Notes: generated from the sequence alone by a model not told the origin. DNA of 44,670 nucleotides from Intoshia linei (GCA_001642005.1 LWCA01000173.1:1-44670); one strand, 5' to 3'. Numbered from the stretch's first letter, positions 23,101-35,100 are shown. Made by a program: numbers and translations.

Positions 23101-24611
23101 ATCATGGTATCGTATTATTTACTTTTACATTGTTGACTGTTTATAAAAACACCGCTCAATGCATATGAACCGGTAGAATCAGCACATCTTTCACACGGTG
23201 TTAATGTGGTAAGTAATGTTGTAGAATCACAAGCTAATAATAATCAAACATAAGAAATACTGAGTATACCACTGCAAGAAGCTACGAAATATAGACCCTT
23301 ACATTTATGACAGCTAGCACTTGTAGTTAGACTTGCCGGGCTTGTACTGTAAGAGGAACAAGCTAATAATAAATAATATATATTTGTATGATATAACCAT
23401 TGCAAGTAGTGGCTGCTGAGTCAAATGCAAAATCTGCTAAACAAGTATCCGCAGAACTCCCACCGCATGTTATAGCGCTACTACAAGATGCACAATTTGC
23501 CATACACTCTAAAAATTTCGTGTATCGGTACAATTTATTTAATTTAAAAAATATGAAATGAACGACTTACGGGTACAAACATTGCTTGTCCAAAAATGAC
23601 CAAAAGTGGCCGTTACACAACCGGAACAATTGATTGCTGATAATGGAACACATTCTTAATATAGATATAAAACTGTTAAAATTAATAAATTACTTCTACA
23701 GGTTTTATTATCTATAAGATATCCCGATATACATTTTGTACATCCACTTGATTGATCACAGAAACCAGATATACAATACACCCCACATGCTAAATATTTA
23801 TATGAGTATACCCGTATAAAGACTTACATTTGCATGTATTGGAAATTGAATCCCAATAGTAATCTTTTGTACAGGTAGTACAACTTTTTGTGGCTGAACA
23901 AATTAGACAACTTGAAGGACAAACTAAAACAAACTATTTAAAACATATGTAAATTCAACCTATGCACATATTTGAGTCTAGGTAATAGCCATCCATGCAA
24001 GATGTACACCAAGTTGGACTAACACATTTCGTACAGTAAGATGAACAGCCTGGTGAAATAAAATAAAATTTTTATATTTAAATTAACATAATTAACATGT
24101 AAATATAAATATATATTTATTCTTGTGAATTAAACTTACTGAAGCATTTAATGCCGTTTACTACACGATAATTACTTGATACGCAAGTATCACATGTCAA
24201 TTTATTTGCACAGATCCCACATTTTGGTAAGCAACCTAAAAGTTATAAAACATTATCATAAAGTATCAACTAGAGCATGCTTTCCCCACGCTATCAAAGA
24301 AATAACCAGTTGAACATTTTTTACCTAATTTTATATAAAATTTTAAATATAAAATTAGTACACGAATCTTTTAATGTACATTCGGTACAACTCGATCCGC
24401 AAGCTAAATTTTATTTAAAATAAATTTAATTTGACCAACTTTTGCAAGCGTACGTTGAATTGTCATAATAAAAATTTTTATGACATTTTAAAGACATTAA
24501 ATTTGGATTCGAACATGCATCACAGTTTGCAATACTACAGGTTGTCACCCCGCTTACTGCTAAAAAATATATATAAATATAGATAAGAGTAATATTCAAA
24601 AATATACACAT
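20195..24611 (-). CDS. Secreted modular cysteine-rich protein, tandem paralogue
   Basis: Exons 24611-24440, 24403-24362, 24324-24271, 24235-24140, 24049-23960, 23923-23828, 23789-23694, 23654-23571, 23508-23398, 23362-23270, 23233-23123, 23050-22955, 22897-22775, 22703-22623, 22579-22481, 22443-22348 and 22253-22158 keep phase 1 throughout. A weaker 3' part, 20476-20430, 20359-20293 and 20199-20195, would close the frame at 584 aa. The first exon encodes a short hydrophobic leader (MCIFLNITLIYIYIYFLAVS) and a first module. Each later exon carries one cysteine module as in the downstream gene, except that one module is split by an extra 37-nt intron. The last two modules share FWNTVPATP, so they arose by duplication. 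No Ly6 domain, membrane span or GPI tail follows, so the product would be secreted, or the anchor end was lost when transposons filled the 22157-20477 gap. The part above 22158 is well supported; the last three exons are tentative. Confidence 0.75.
20477..22157. other. Repeat-filled gap (presumed long intron) in the paralogue
   Basis: About 20640-20760 is a fragment of the 0.85-kb dispersed repeat (TTTTTGTGTATGTTAACTGG). 21040-21420 is an inverted array of short repeats described separately. About 21430-22140 is AT-rich with nothing recognised. No further cysteine-module exon was seen. Confidence 0.55.
21040..21420. repeat. Inverted array of CCAACCCTTAAGGG-like units
   Basis: Units of about 35-40 bp, with the core ACTTTTACCAACCCTTAAGGG in slightly varied forms, run from 21060 to about 21270. 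Then the complementary form, GGTAAGGGTTGGTAAAACTG and relatives, runs to about 21400. The whole block is therefore a large imperfect palindrome centred near 21290, with the outermost pair CCAACCATTTTTACT and AGTAAAAATGGTTGG. It is non-coding and related to the arrays at 8940, 35090 and 39150. Confidence 0.75.
24325..24361 (-). other. Palindromic introner-like intron
   Basis: This 37-nt intron splits a cysteine codon in a module that is intact in all sister exons. It consists of GTA followed by a 34-nt near-palindrome with perfect 12-nt arms, CTAATTTTATAT and ATATAAAATTAG, and a 10-nt loop. GTA occurs again immediately after it. The structure is that of a tiny inverted-repeat element with a 3-bp target duplication, where the duplication supplies the GT donor and the element's end supplies the AG acceptor. 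Removing the intron restores the uninterrupted module exactly. Confidence 0.8.
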
Positions 24612-25239
24612 AATGGTATGCACATTATCTTTCAAAATTGGCCAATAACAATAGTTTACTCATTAAATAATATACATTAATAATTAATGGAATGAAAAAA
24701 CAATAGATTCATTATTCGATTAGTGGTGTTCGTGAAAAGATAATTTGGTAATACATTAAAAAAAATCAATGTATTGATAACAGATTAATCTTATTTGCGT
24801 TTATGCAAATTAAGATTTATAATCTATTACATGGGTTCTTAAACTACGGGCCTTTATTATTTTAGCCATAAAAATTTATTTTAACCTCACAAAGACAGAA
24901 GAGTAAATGAATAATACTTATTTTATCCTAGTATATCTTTTTCCTTTTTATTCATTTTTAACGGAGAGGAGAGCAGAGTAGATTTTGCCTACCGCTGTGG
25001 GGTAACCTCACAAGGACAGAAGGATAAAATTTTATTATTTTAAAGCATTTTACATGTTTTCACATTAACATATGTCAAAAAAAGAAAATTTAATGATGAT
25101 TATATTCGTTATGGATTGATTAAAATAAATGATATTGATAAATCGGACAAACCACAGTGTTTTTTATGTTCAAAGGGTTTTCTAAATCAATTTGAAACCG
25201 ATTTTTAGCCATTTCATCTATAAATGTTTTGTTACTGTA
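24612..25239. other. 5' flank of the paralogue, no gene seen
   Basis: AT-rich sequence. A short direct repeat, CCTCACAAAGACAGAAG at about 24886 and CCTCACAAGGACAGAAGG at about 25006, is the only recognisable structure. It must contain the promoter of the minus-strand gene starting at 24611, but no motif can be assigned. Confidence 0.4.
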
Positions 25240-25746
25240 GTTATAATCAGAGCCGTCTTAAGCCACTTCGTGGCCCTGGGCTAAGAAAAGGGTCGGAGGC
25301 CCTTTAAAGTCTTGACCGAAGCAAGGACCGAAGCAATAAAAAAATTTTAGGACCCCTTTTTTGAAAATTAGTAAGAGAAAATCAAAAATTCCCTACTTTC
25401 TTTTTTGAATATTCACTTAATAGAAAGGTTTAAATGTTTAATATTATCATTTGAAACAGTTTTTATGTCAATATTATATGATGAACATTGTGGAATATAT
25501 TTTAAATTTAATAATTACCAGAACTTTGATTCTTTAGACTATTTTCTTTCTAGCTATTTGAATTCCCACACTTTAAAACTTATGAACCGTTTCTTAAGAT
25601 ATAAATGTGAAGTATTTTTTAATAAATTGGGGCCTCTTTTTAAGATATAAGTGTGAAGTACTTTTATTAATTTGGATCCTTTTTTAATGAATGGCCCTGG
25701 GCTATAGCCCATATTGCCCATGCCTTCAAACGGCTCTGGTTATAAT
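25240..25746. mobile_element. hAT-type MITE with perfect 8-bp target duplication
   Basis: GTTATAAT at 25240-25247 and again at 25739-25746 flanks a 491-bp element, 25248-25738. Its ends are inverted: CAGAGCCGTCTTAAG at the left and the complement of CAGAGCCGTTTGAAG at the right. An 8-bp target duplication and a CAG start are hallmarks of hAT transposition. Near both ends the sequence TGGCCCTGGGCTA recurs in direct orientation. The open frame at 25405-25650 inside it resembles no known protein and is taken as chance. Confidence 0.9.
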
Positions 25747-28388
25747 ATTACATTTTTGGGTGCCAAATAGAAAAAGTTAAAACCCATGATCTATTATAAA
25801 AAATGTAAATATTATAAATGTATTTTAATTATTACTAATTGTATATTTTATACGTTTTAGATTTATGTGCATTATAAATATTTAGAACAAACGTGTTTAT
25901 CACTTCCTAATTTCAATGCAAACTCAAAAATATACTATCAATTAATTAGATCAGGTGGCAAATATGCCAATTTTTACTGTGAACACGGTGTGTGTTAAAG
26001 TTTGATAACCCTCATAAAAGGATTTATATATTCGTACAAGATTAAACGTTTTGACGATGGTATTCTTAATGATCCATTAAATCATAACTATCAACAGTCA
26101 ATGGAGTCCAACAGATTTATTATTTTAATAAAAAAATAAAAAACTTTGTAATTATATGAGCCTAAGTTTGAGGTTTATCACTGATATACAATATACTTTT
26201 ATTTTTTATACTGTATAAATATTTTTGTATTGAAGAATCGCTGCCAAATAAGAGTTGCTAAAATATTTAGATATTTTTCTTACCATTTTAAATTCTTAAA
26301 AACTTATCATGTGTTCGAGCAATTCGGTATTGCTTCATTACATCGAAACTCAAAAAACTAAAAAAAATATATATAATCAAAACGATCAATATGTCCTACT
26401 CCATTAACGTATGTTAATAAATACACTATCAAAATTAGACATTAGAAAAATGAGAAAAATTTTCTTGCAACCAAAAAGGTTTTATTTAAGTGTCTATTCA
26501 ACACCATGAAGGTCACACGGCTAAAGTTAAAGTTAAGTAAAAGTGCGTTTTATTTAAACGATACCCATGCCAAGGTACTCAACTCTAACTAATAAATATA
26601 AAACCAGATTCTATGGTTAATATTGTAACCACTACACATTTTAGTATATTTTAATAATAATTTTAATAAAAATTAGCTTCTTTACTGACAAATGTTATTA
26701 AAATAATTTTAAAATGCAAAAAGGCTGTGGTTTTTTTCAGAGTTTGAAAATATAAAGTAGATGATATGGTTCGCAATAAACAGAGTCATCTTCTTTACTG
26801 GCCACAATGGTATTAATTAAAAAAGATATTATTGATATAATATGTATAGTATACATTGTAGGGTATTAACATTGAAAATATATTTAGTAAAATACGGTAC
26901 CTGTCCAAAGTGCCACATTTGCAAGGATATTAACTAAATTATTATAATATATATATACTTTTACAACTTACTTATTATTAATTGACCAAACTTCATTTGA
27001 TCCAAAACGAATAATTTAAAAATCAAAGTAATTCTTAACGAATTTTTACAGAAATGAAATATATTTTAAAAAAATTCTTTTTAGACTAAATCTAATAAAA
27101 ACTATTGTTTTATCAAAAACACAACGTAATGAATTCAAGTTTGTTTTGACTACACCTAAATTCTATTGTACCCTTTAGATGATATTTGTAAAATACCAAG
27201 TTACTGTACATATTCTGAATAAATAAATGGGATTGTAATCAATGTGTTGTACAAAAAATAAGGTATGGCATGTGTGATGCTATTACTTTCTAATGTTACA
27301 AATACATTTTCCATAGAGTCAAAACAAATAATCTTATATTAATTAAAATCACATGAATGTAACGTATCATGCATACAAACATAATCCATTACGCAATCTC
27401 ATTAATTAAACCAAATGTTCCATAAAATCACACGTTTAACACTATATTTATACATTTTGAATTCATTTAATATTAATAACTTTAATCAGACTGGTATTAA
27501 ACTGCAATTAAAGTTTCATGATTTTAAATGTTTAAATTTTAAATATAAGTAAAATTTAAAAATGTGACTGCAGTCATTATTCACTAGAATCAGCCAATTG
27601 GATATATCAAATTACCAATATTAAAATTAGTATCATGCATAAGTTCTAAATCCAATCAAACAATAGTCTTTGTTTGTAAACATTAAAAATTATGTCTGCA
27701 TGTAACTGCACAGTTTACAACAATTTAAGCGTAGAATTAAATCATGAGCTTAGTATAATTATAATTTTTCAATGTTTAAATTGTAAATATTCTGCAGTTT
27801 CTCAAGAATTTTTGAGAAAATGTATTTTTTAATATTCATATATAAATGATACATACAATTATTTTACCAAAAACATAAATGGGTAGTACCATTATGGTAA
27901 TACCTTTAGTCAAACATTTAACATTAAATAAATGGACAAAAATATAACAAACGAATAAAATAATATTAAATTTTAATAAATATCTGTTGAAAGGGCGATA
28001 CGTAGTGACCGCAATCCGTAATTGGATATAAATCTATATGATGAAATTTTTAAAATATTTTTAGTGCCATTTGAAATCAATTTTTGTGAATTACATTTGT
28101 ATTTATAATATTTGTTGATTGTTGTAAAAAATTGAAAGATTTTGTCAAATTGGAATATTGTTGTTTTACAAAAAATGTCTAATAAAACCGTAAAATACGT
28201 ACCAGTCGAAAGTTACTGGGTTAATTAATCTTTTTAAAAAGTCGGCGATTCAAACCTAAATCTATTTCTTGAAAATTTGAGTTTAAAAATCTCACAGCCA
28301 TGTTGAGGTCTTTAACTCAATAAATGTTAATACTGATTAATAAATATGATAAAAATAAATATTTATTGACATGTAAATACAACGTACA
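25747..28388. other. Gene-free interval, nothing recognised
   Basis: About 2.6 kb of AT-rich sequence with stop codons dense in all frames. No exon, transposon end or structured RNA was identified on either strand. It separates the upstream flank of the cysteine-module pair from the 3' end of the CLCC1-like gene. Confidence 0.5.
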
Positions 28389-29008
28389 TTAACGATTAGG
28401 TTTGCTGAGTACTAGTTTATTAAAAGTATTGCATAATAAACGATTGCAGTCAGTATAACACATTTTGAGGAAGGAACACATAAGTAAAAATATGCAAATT
28501 GGTTGAAAATATACTGGCAAATAATTCACAATTTCCATAAAAATATCAATAATATCCAACGTAATGTGTTTAATTGGTAAAAAAATTGTTCTGAGTATTA
28601 AAGATATCAACACCTACATAAAAAATGAAATACAGTATAATATAATTTCAATAAAATTTACCATAATTGGGTTAATTTCAAAGAACGGACCAACATATAT
28701 TGCTTTAAAATATTCTTTACAATCACCATCATAGAAAAATTTCCCGAAAAACGACATAAAAGCATTATTTGATAAGCAATAATTCTAAAAATAAATTTTT
28801 TCAATCTTTCCAATAGATTTTAAATATACATTGGACATTATGGCAAGTTTTTCAGCTTTGTTTACACAATACATTCGCCAATATTCCATAATATAACTTA
28901 ATATAAACATGACTAAAAAAATATTCAAAGAAAATGTATTTTTTATATATCGAAATTGATCTTTTTTCGAATCGATTAAAATTATTGGAGATTTAGAAAT
29001 CGGCATGT
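28389..29008 (-). CDS. CLCC1-like (chloride channel CLIC-like) membrane protein, 5' end probably missing
   Basis: Three exons, 29008-28830, 28784-28662 and 28613-28389, with 45- and 48-nt introns in phase 0; from the ATG at 29006 they give 174 aa. Residues about 24-40 form a membrane segment followed by YWRMYCVNKAEKLAIM, matching the W-R-x-Y...A-E-K-x-A signature after the first span of CLCC1. Then come paired cysteines (NYC, DGDCKEY) and NPIM...LPIKHI...IFMEIV...LPVYFQP, the order seen in the second half of the CLCC1 channel region. Known for the family: an endoplasmic-reticulum anion channel. The first exon is preceded by TTTTAG, an acceptor, and a transposon lies just upstream, so a signal-peptide exon may lie beyond it. 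The product ends shortly after the second hydrophobic region, without the long acidic tail of vertebrate forms. Confidence 0.7.
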
Positions 29009-29044
29009 CTAAAATTTATTATTAATAATAATTAACACTTATTA

Positions 29045-29890
29045 TCCTACATTTATATAAAATTGAATGTCTGTCCGTTACCTTTATATAAAAAATTAGC
29101 CTAGAATTTTAAATACCGTTTTTCGAGTGATGTTTTATTTTACAAAAGCATACACTCATCGTTAATAAATTAAAAATACTACACTCGGCAGAGGTAGCTG
29201 CTATTTGTACCAAGTACATAACATTTAAGTCTAAAATTTTTGAAGATGAAAATTTAAAAATTGCGAAGGAATGAATTATATAGATTTTCACCCATATGTC
29301 TTTATTGGAAATGTGTAGAGGTTCAAGGCACATTTTTTGAAATTGTAGGATATTTACATTCTCAATTTTTATAAAATACATCCAAATAATTGAAAAATAT
29401 TGGTTGATAATATATTAAAAATTATTGTTCATCGGGAATGCGTAGATTTCTCGAGTTGAACTTTTGTATTTATATCAACTGGAATAAGCTCTATCAGAAT
29501 ATATTTTTTTTTAATTTTCGGACTGTTGATTATTTCACATTTTTTGTTTTAATAAAATATTTCGGAAAAAAATATATGTGAATACTAAAATGCTTTTTTA
29601 ACAGTGAAGTCGTCACTTATTCGGATTGAAATTTTTTGTGTGTTAACAGGATACAACTGTACCACCTGTAATTTTTTTAAATTCTAGGGCTATTATATTA
29701 AAAAAAGGGTAATTTGGGGTTTTTGACCAGTAAGGTGTGAGTTTGGGAGGTTAAATTTATCTCATTATCCATCCCGGAAAAAACTGTAATTGAAATGTGG
29801 ACTTTATAAAATTTTAAGACTGGTAGTTATTTCAATAAAGTGAAACACACACACAGACACACAAAGAAAAATCGAGTATATAAGTTAGGA
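29045..29890 (+). mobile_element. 0.85-kb dispersed repeat, most complete copy
   Basis: It begins TCCTACATTTATATAAAATT followed by GAATGTCTGTCCGTT and ends with ACACACAAAGAAAAATCGAG then TATATAAGTTAGGA. The two ends are approximate inverted repeats (TCCTACATTTATATA against TCCTAACTTATATA), and both pass into GT/CA-rich subterminal sequence. The 846-bp body carries a decayed hairpin-family segment at about 29183-29230. No coding capacity is visible. It lies immediately upstream of the CLCC1-like exons. Confidence 0.7.
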
Positions 29891-31924
29891 TTTATAATTA
29901 TTAAGTTAGACTTTTATAAAAATTGATTTATAAATTACATTTGAGAAAAGCATAAGATAATTTTTAATGAATTCAAAATTCTACTAAAGAATAATTGATT
30001 TGTTTATTCTATGATTTATTGAGGTAAAATATTAAATATTCATTAACATTTTGTGGAAAAAAATTTCGATTTTTTAGTAAGAAGTTTATTTAGAAGACTA
30101 AAGCTTCTTTCCGCAGAAATAGATGTCGCTGGAGCATTCTTTAATGGATGGTATAATGAAGAGTTTCTTGATTCATTAATATCGCACATTATCTTTAAGA
30201 TATCAGTGTTATTGAGTCTTTTTTCAATATATTATGTAATTTTAAAAGGATCAAAAATAAAATTTAGATTTTTAAAATATTAAGCACCCCCGTTTTAAGA
30301 AACGCTGGTCTAGGAGAATATACAATGTTAAGAAAAAGGTCCCTGACATCCCTATTCTTTAATTTCAGAAATTTCATATCATAATCTATAATATTTTCTT
30401 TATTTATTTAGTTTGTGTGAAAGAATAACATCTGTAATTATCTTTTAAAATAAAATTGTAAAATTTGTAACTTTATGAAATTTTAATTAGCTAGTAAATA
30501 TGCATAATATTTATATCATTATTTTTATGATTTTATGCTGCTTAGCATATCAAAAATTAACTTTATGAACTTCAATTTTCTTAATTATAACTTTGTTATT
30601 ATCATTTTGATATTTATTTAAATGTTGATAACGTTCCTTAATCCGAAAAATGATTTTATATGGGTTGAAATTATTGATAAATGCAACAATTTTCAGAGTG
30701 TAACTCAGATAAGTTTATCTTAAATAAAAATATGTCCAAATGGGGATTCGATCTCTAGCCAGAAAGATTATTAGGGTATAGAAAAAAAGACACCCTAACG
30801 ATAGTGATATATCACCACATCTTTATCATAAAACCATACACCACTCTAACGACAATAATGTTACTCTCATTGAATTGACAATATTATTTACAGTTAATAT
30901 TGACAATGTTATTAACAGTTCGCGACAGCTATTGTGCTAGGTGAAAAATGTAACCTTTCCCAATTGAATTCAAACTTTCTACCCCTTTACATCTCTTGAT
31001 ATGGTGTATATATCAACAGCACACGTTGTTCTAAGCTATCAAATTGCGTACTTCGTAATAGAGTAAAATCTTTTATTATATTGAATGGAGCATATTGGTT
31101 TAGTGTTATAAAATGCCGAAATAATATCATCAATTCTTTTTATTTATTAATTTAACCTTTTTAAACTAATAAATTAAATTTTGAATTAAAATTAAATTTA
31201 AAATAGCTTTAGTGAGATTATAAAAAAAAATGCGTATTAAGATAAAATCAAATAGTACGACGGATATTGAAGTGCGTACTTCAGAGTTACCAGAAAATAA
31301 ACTCAGTTTCTCACAAATTACATTAAAGATCTTGATACATTCATTTGTTGAGGAAAATTGCAATATCTCTGTATATAATATAATACAATATAACAATTGA
31401 AAATCATAATGAAGTAATTTACAGTATTTTAAGTATAATTGGAATAATGTTTTATATATTACTTGTATTTAGAATTATAAGGTAGGAAAAATATTTTGAA
31501 TAAAGAATTTTTCATTAAAATTGGCAAAAATATCATATTTGCGGTATTGAATTTCCATGGTGTGTAACATTATCTTGATGGTTATGATCGCTATAGTCAT
31601 TATTTTCATGTTATTACTGAAAAGATGTGCTCAAAATGTTTTTCAATTATTTTATCTTGTAAATTACGTTCGATTTTGGGACACGCCATTTATTTGACGA
31701 AAAGTGACGAAAAACGACGATGTATCAATTGGGAATAATTATTATACATGTATTGTAATTATTATGTAATTGTAAGAACTGCATTTATGATTAATGTAAG
31801 CGGATTAAACTTTATTTTTTTGACAAAATGTAATATTTGTCTTATTATAAGTTATTATTATTATTAATAACCAATATTATCGACGCCAATACAATATAGT
31901 GTAGGTGTATGTGCCAGCTGAAAC

Positions 31925-32079
31925 ACTTTTGGAACCACTCCTTTAAAGGATTGATAATAGTGAATAGTATGATTTTTAAGTTATATTTTCAACGTGAATT
32001 TATTTTTTTGGTAGAATAGAAATGTGCCCTCGGTAGAGCTAGGTGCTGTTTATACGTAGTGCATAACAGTCACCTAGTT
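31925..32079 (+). repeat. Hairpin-ended dispersed repeat, copy 4
   Basis: It starts CTTTTGGAACCACTCCTTTA, passes TTTATTTTTTTGGTAGAATA and ends with AGCTAGGTGCTGTTTATACG and TAGTGCATAACAGTCACCTA, closing in CTAGT. It sits about 70 bp beyond the stop codon of the kinesin-like gene. Confidence 0.6.
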
Positions 32080-32146
32080 TTATATAAAATATTTTACATA
32101 TTTAATTAAAAAGAATAACAATTTTGAAAAAATAAATAATTTTTAG

Positions 32147-35100
32147 CTACTTTAACTTATTATTGATATAATTTCGGTAATTATCTAATTCTTCTTTCAG
32201 AACAATATTTTGTGTTTTTAAATCTAAATTTCCTTCCAAACTGAAATCATTTTCCAATTGATAGTTATTTTTTGTTGGTGGTAAACTGGGTCTAAACGTA
32301 TATTATATATGGTGAATAGCATAGTATTTTAAAAAAGGTCACCGCGATAAGACATATTGACAGTTTGTTTTAAACTTGAAAAAAAGGGTATCTTGAAAAT
32401 GATAGTTATTGATTTATGGGAAGATTAAATGGTCCGGTAGTGAAAACTGTAAACACTAACAAATTATTAAATTATTTAACAAATTCGTATTAATTAAAAT
32501 TATTTACTCATAAGAGGATTGAAAATTTGGATTATTTAATTGATTTGATTTTTCATAATAAATGAGTCGTTCTTTTAGCTTACTAAAAAAGTAAACGTAT
32601 AAAAAATGAAAATTTTATAAAACTGAAAATTTACTTGTGATTTTCCAATAAATAGTTGTATTTACAATTGATAGAATCAATATTGCCGTTTAATTTAGTT
32701 ATTTTTGATTTTAAACAATTTTCTTTGGCGTTATTCTGACCCCGTAGTTCTAGTATAATCTTATTATTGATCAATTTGAATTGATCCAGCCATTTCGGAA
32801 AGTTTTTTTGTGTTATTGGTTGATTCAAGTTCTAAGATTATGAAATGAAAACAATTCAATAATATTCCTTACAGAAAAATCCAAAATGTATTTTTCCAAT
32901 TTTTGTCTGTATATGGTATTTAAATTGTGTTCATGTTTTTCTAGATCGATAATTGCCATTTTCATCTTTTGATTTTCTGAAATTAAATCTAGTTTTTTCT
33001 AAATACTAATATAAAGTATATTAAAATTATTAAACCTTCTCTAACATGTCCAAATTTGCTTGTAATTTTGCGTTTTGACTTGTTTCAGAGATTAGGTTGG
33101 TTTCAATTTTATTACTTAAAAATTTTTAAACAAATTAATAAAATTATCATACATTTTTCTTTTCAATTCATATTCATTATCTTTATATTTTCTTTCAATA
33201 TCCTGTAGATGAAGTGCAGCCTCATTGTCAATCTATAATACAATTTTTTTTAATAATGTCATTCCAACTTTATACTGGTTGATATAAATTGTTTCCTGAT
33301 AAATTTGCATATGGGTTTTTCGTTAAATTGTTTTTGTAATTTTTCAAAATTTCATTTCTACTTTTTTTTAAATCTTTATATTCATTGTCTATCCCTTCTA
33401 TTCGTTGTAAAACTGTTTGTTGGTTATCCAACAAATTATTTTTATTTACAAAATTTAATATTTTTAGACTCAACTCTTTATTAATGCTTTTCTAAATTAT
33501 TAATTTTTAATTAATACTTGGAAAATAGTAATGTTGCAATTATTTTTACTAAAAATTTCTATAAAATTAGTACCAAATCGTTCAATTGTTTTAAAGCAGA
33601 AATGTATGATGACTTTAATAAAACGTAATTATCAGACAATTCACTTCTCTCTTTTTTTGAAGCGTCCAACATTTTTTCTAGAATTGATTCTCTTGATTCA
33701 AGAGATTGTAAATCTCTATTACATCTGACTACTTCATTACTTGAATTTTGAAGCTAAAAATTTATAATAATTGACAAGAATTTATATAATCAGATATGTT
33801 AAAAGTTACACAAAATTTAAAAAAATTAAAATACAGAAATATATAAAAATGATATCAAATTTCATAAAAACAGGATATGAACCCTATTCTACAGACCCAT
33901 GTTTGCTGCAAGTTATTTACATGATACTGATTACTCACATTCATTGTTTTGAAACCATTTGATATAAAATATTATGTATTGAATATTATTACAGCATTTT
34001 TGTAATTTCTTTCCTGTTGTTTATATTTTTCCAGAAGTGTTTCATTTGTATATTTGTTTCGGTTTTCCTAAAATTGAATCGTAATTATAACAGTATAATA
34101 ATTAATTACATTGTTTTATATTTATTTATACAAAACGATAATAATATAATGCAATGCACCATTGTATATGTTTTGGGAACTTCATGACCAAATTTTCTTA
34201 ATTAAAAATTAAATTTTTTTGGAAAAAATTATTATTTACATAATTCATCATCATTTAAAATTTCTCCGTTTTAATTTTGAAAAATATACATGTATAAATC
34301 GTTCATAATATATTCCTAAATTATGAGGTAAAGGCTGAATAGGTAAATATTAATGTATTTCTATAATTTTATTATAAAATGGTCGCCTCACTTTTTCCAA
34401 ATTGAGAATTTAAAAATTTTATGTTTATTAATACATAACTGCTTATGTATTTAGTACCTGTTTATATTATAATTGTTTAGAGTCAAATTTAAATTTCATT
34501 TTAATTATCTAATTTTGATTTTCGGGGAGATTCGGCTCTGGGAATACATTTAAAATAATATAATATAAAATTTACCAAATTCGTAGATGTATCAAATTCT
34601 TTACTAAGTTTTACTTGTAAATCGTTATTCTGAATTAACATATCTTTATATTGCTTGCTAATTGACGAAAATTTTTGAATTAAATCGTAGTTTTCATTTT
34701 TTAATGTCAACTAAACAATTAAAAATGCAAATGTGGAATCATTTTGATATGTCAATAATCATATTACATAAGAATAAATCAAAATAATTTCATATTTTTA
34801 TGTAAAAATAAAATCTCAATAATGATAAAAATAATAAAATAAAAACATGGCCGAGAGAAATAATTTTTTTTGCGTATCTACGCAGACAATGAAAAAATTT
34901 TAACTGTCGAACGAATAAATTACTCTAAATAAAAAAAAACAACACTTTATTTGTGGAATATTTTGCTTTTTTTCAAAAAAGGGATTTTCAAAAAAATATC
35001 GGTTAGAGATTGTGATTTTGAAGCAATAGAGAAATTTCTTTCATTTTGTGTTGACGTAGGTTGAACGGTCATAAGGGCTTCCTTTAATTTTAACAATCTT

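Larger units (their letters stand above)
29009..32146. other. Intergenic or intronic repeat-rich interval
   Basis: 29045-29890 is a copy of the 0.85-kb dispersed repeat. 29995-30325 holds a hAT-type fragment ending AAGAAACGCTGG; the plus-strand frame at 30053-30283 lies in it and is not taken as a gene. 31925-32079 is a hairpin-ended repeat. 31290-31396 on the minus strand reads as a possible exon (hydrophobic then cysteine-bearing, ending at a GTAACT donor) but lacks a start codon. Nothing else was recognised. Confidence 0.5.

Noticed and set aside
23041-23105. Hydrophobic MIFCYLLFILIYLYNL start that looks like a signal peptide
   Set aside because: It is intron sequence. A donor at 23122 and an acceptor at 23051 flank it, and the module exon at 23050 starts in the usual phase 1, so it is not a new gene start.
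13329-24611. One single giant gene covering both cysteine-module arrays
   Set aside because: The exon at 19843 begins with a clear signal peptide, and 351 bp of non-coding sequence precede it. Two genes fit better, although fusion transcripts cannot be excluded.
13329-24611. Ciliate immobilisation antigen or Giardia-type variant surface protein
   Set aside because: Cysteine spacing is similar, but TAA and TAG act as stops, introns interrupt every module, and the protein ends in a Ly6 domain with animal-type neighbours.
25405-25650. 81-residue plus-strand open frame
   Set aside because: It lies wholly inside the hAT MITE at 25248-25738 and resembles no transposase.
30053-30283. 76-residue plus-strand open frame
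   Set aside because: It lies in a repeat fragment ending with a hAT-like terminus (AAGAAACGCTGG), has no recognisable motif, and was not supported by splice context.
31290-31396. Possible leader exon of the CLCC1-like gene
   Set aside because: Hydrophobic, with a donor-like end, but no in-frame start codon and no recognisable family motif. Kept only as a candidate.
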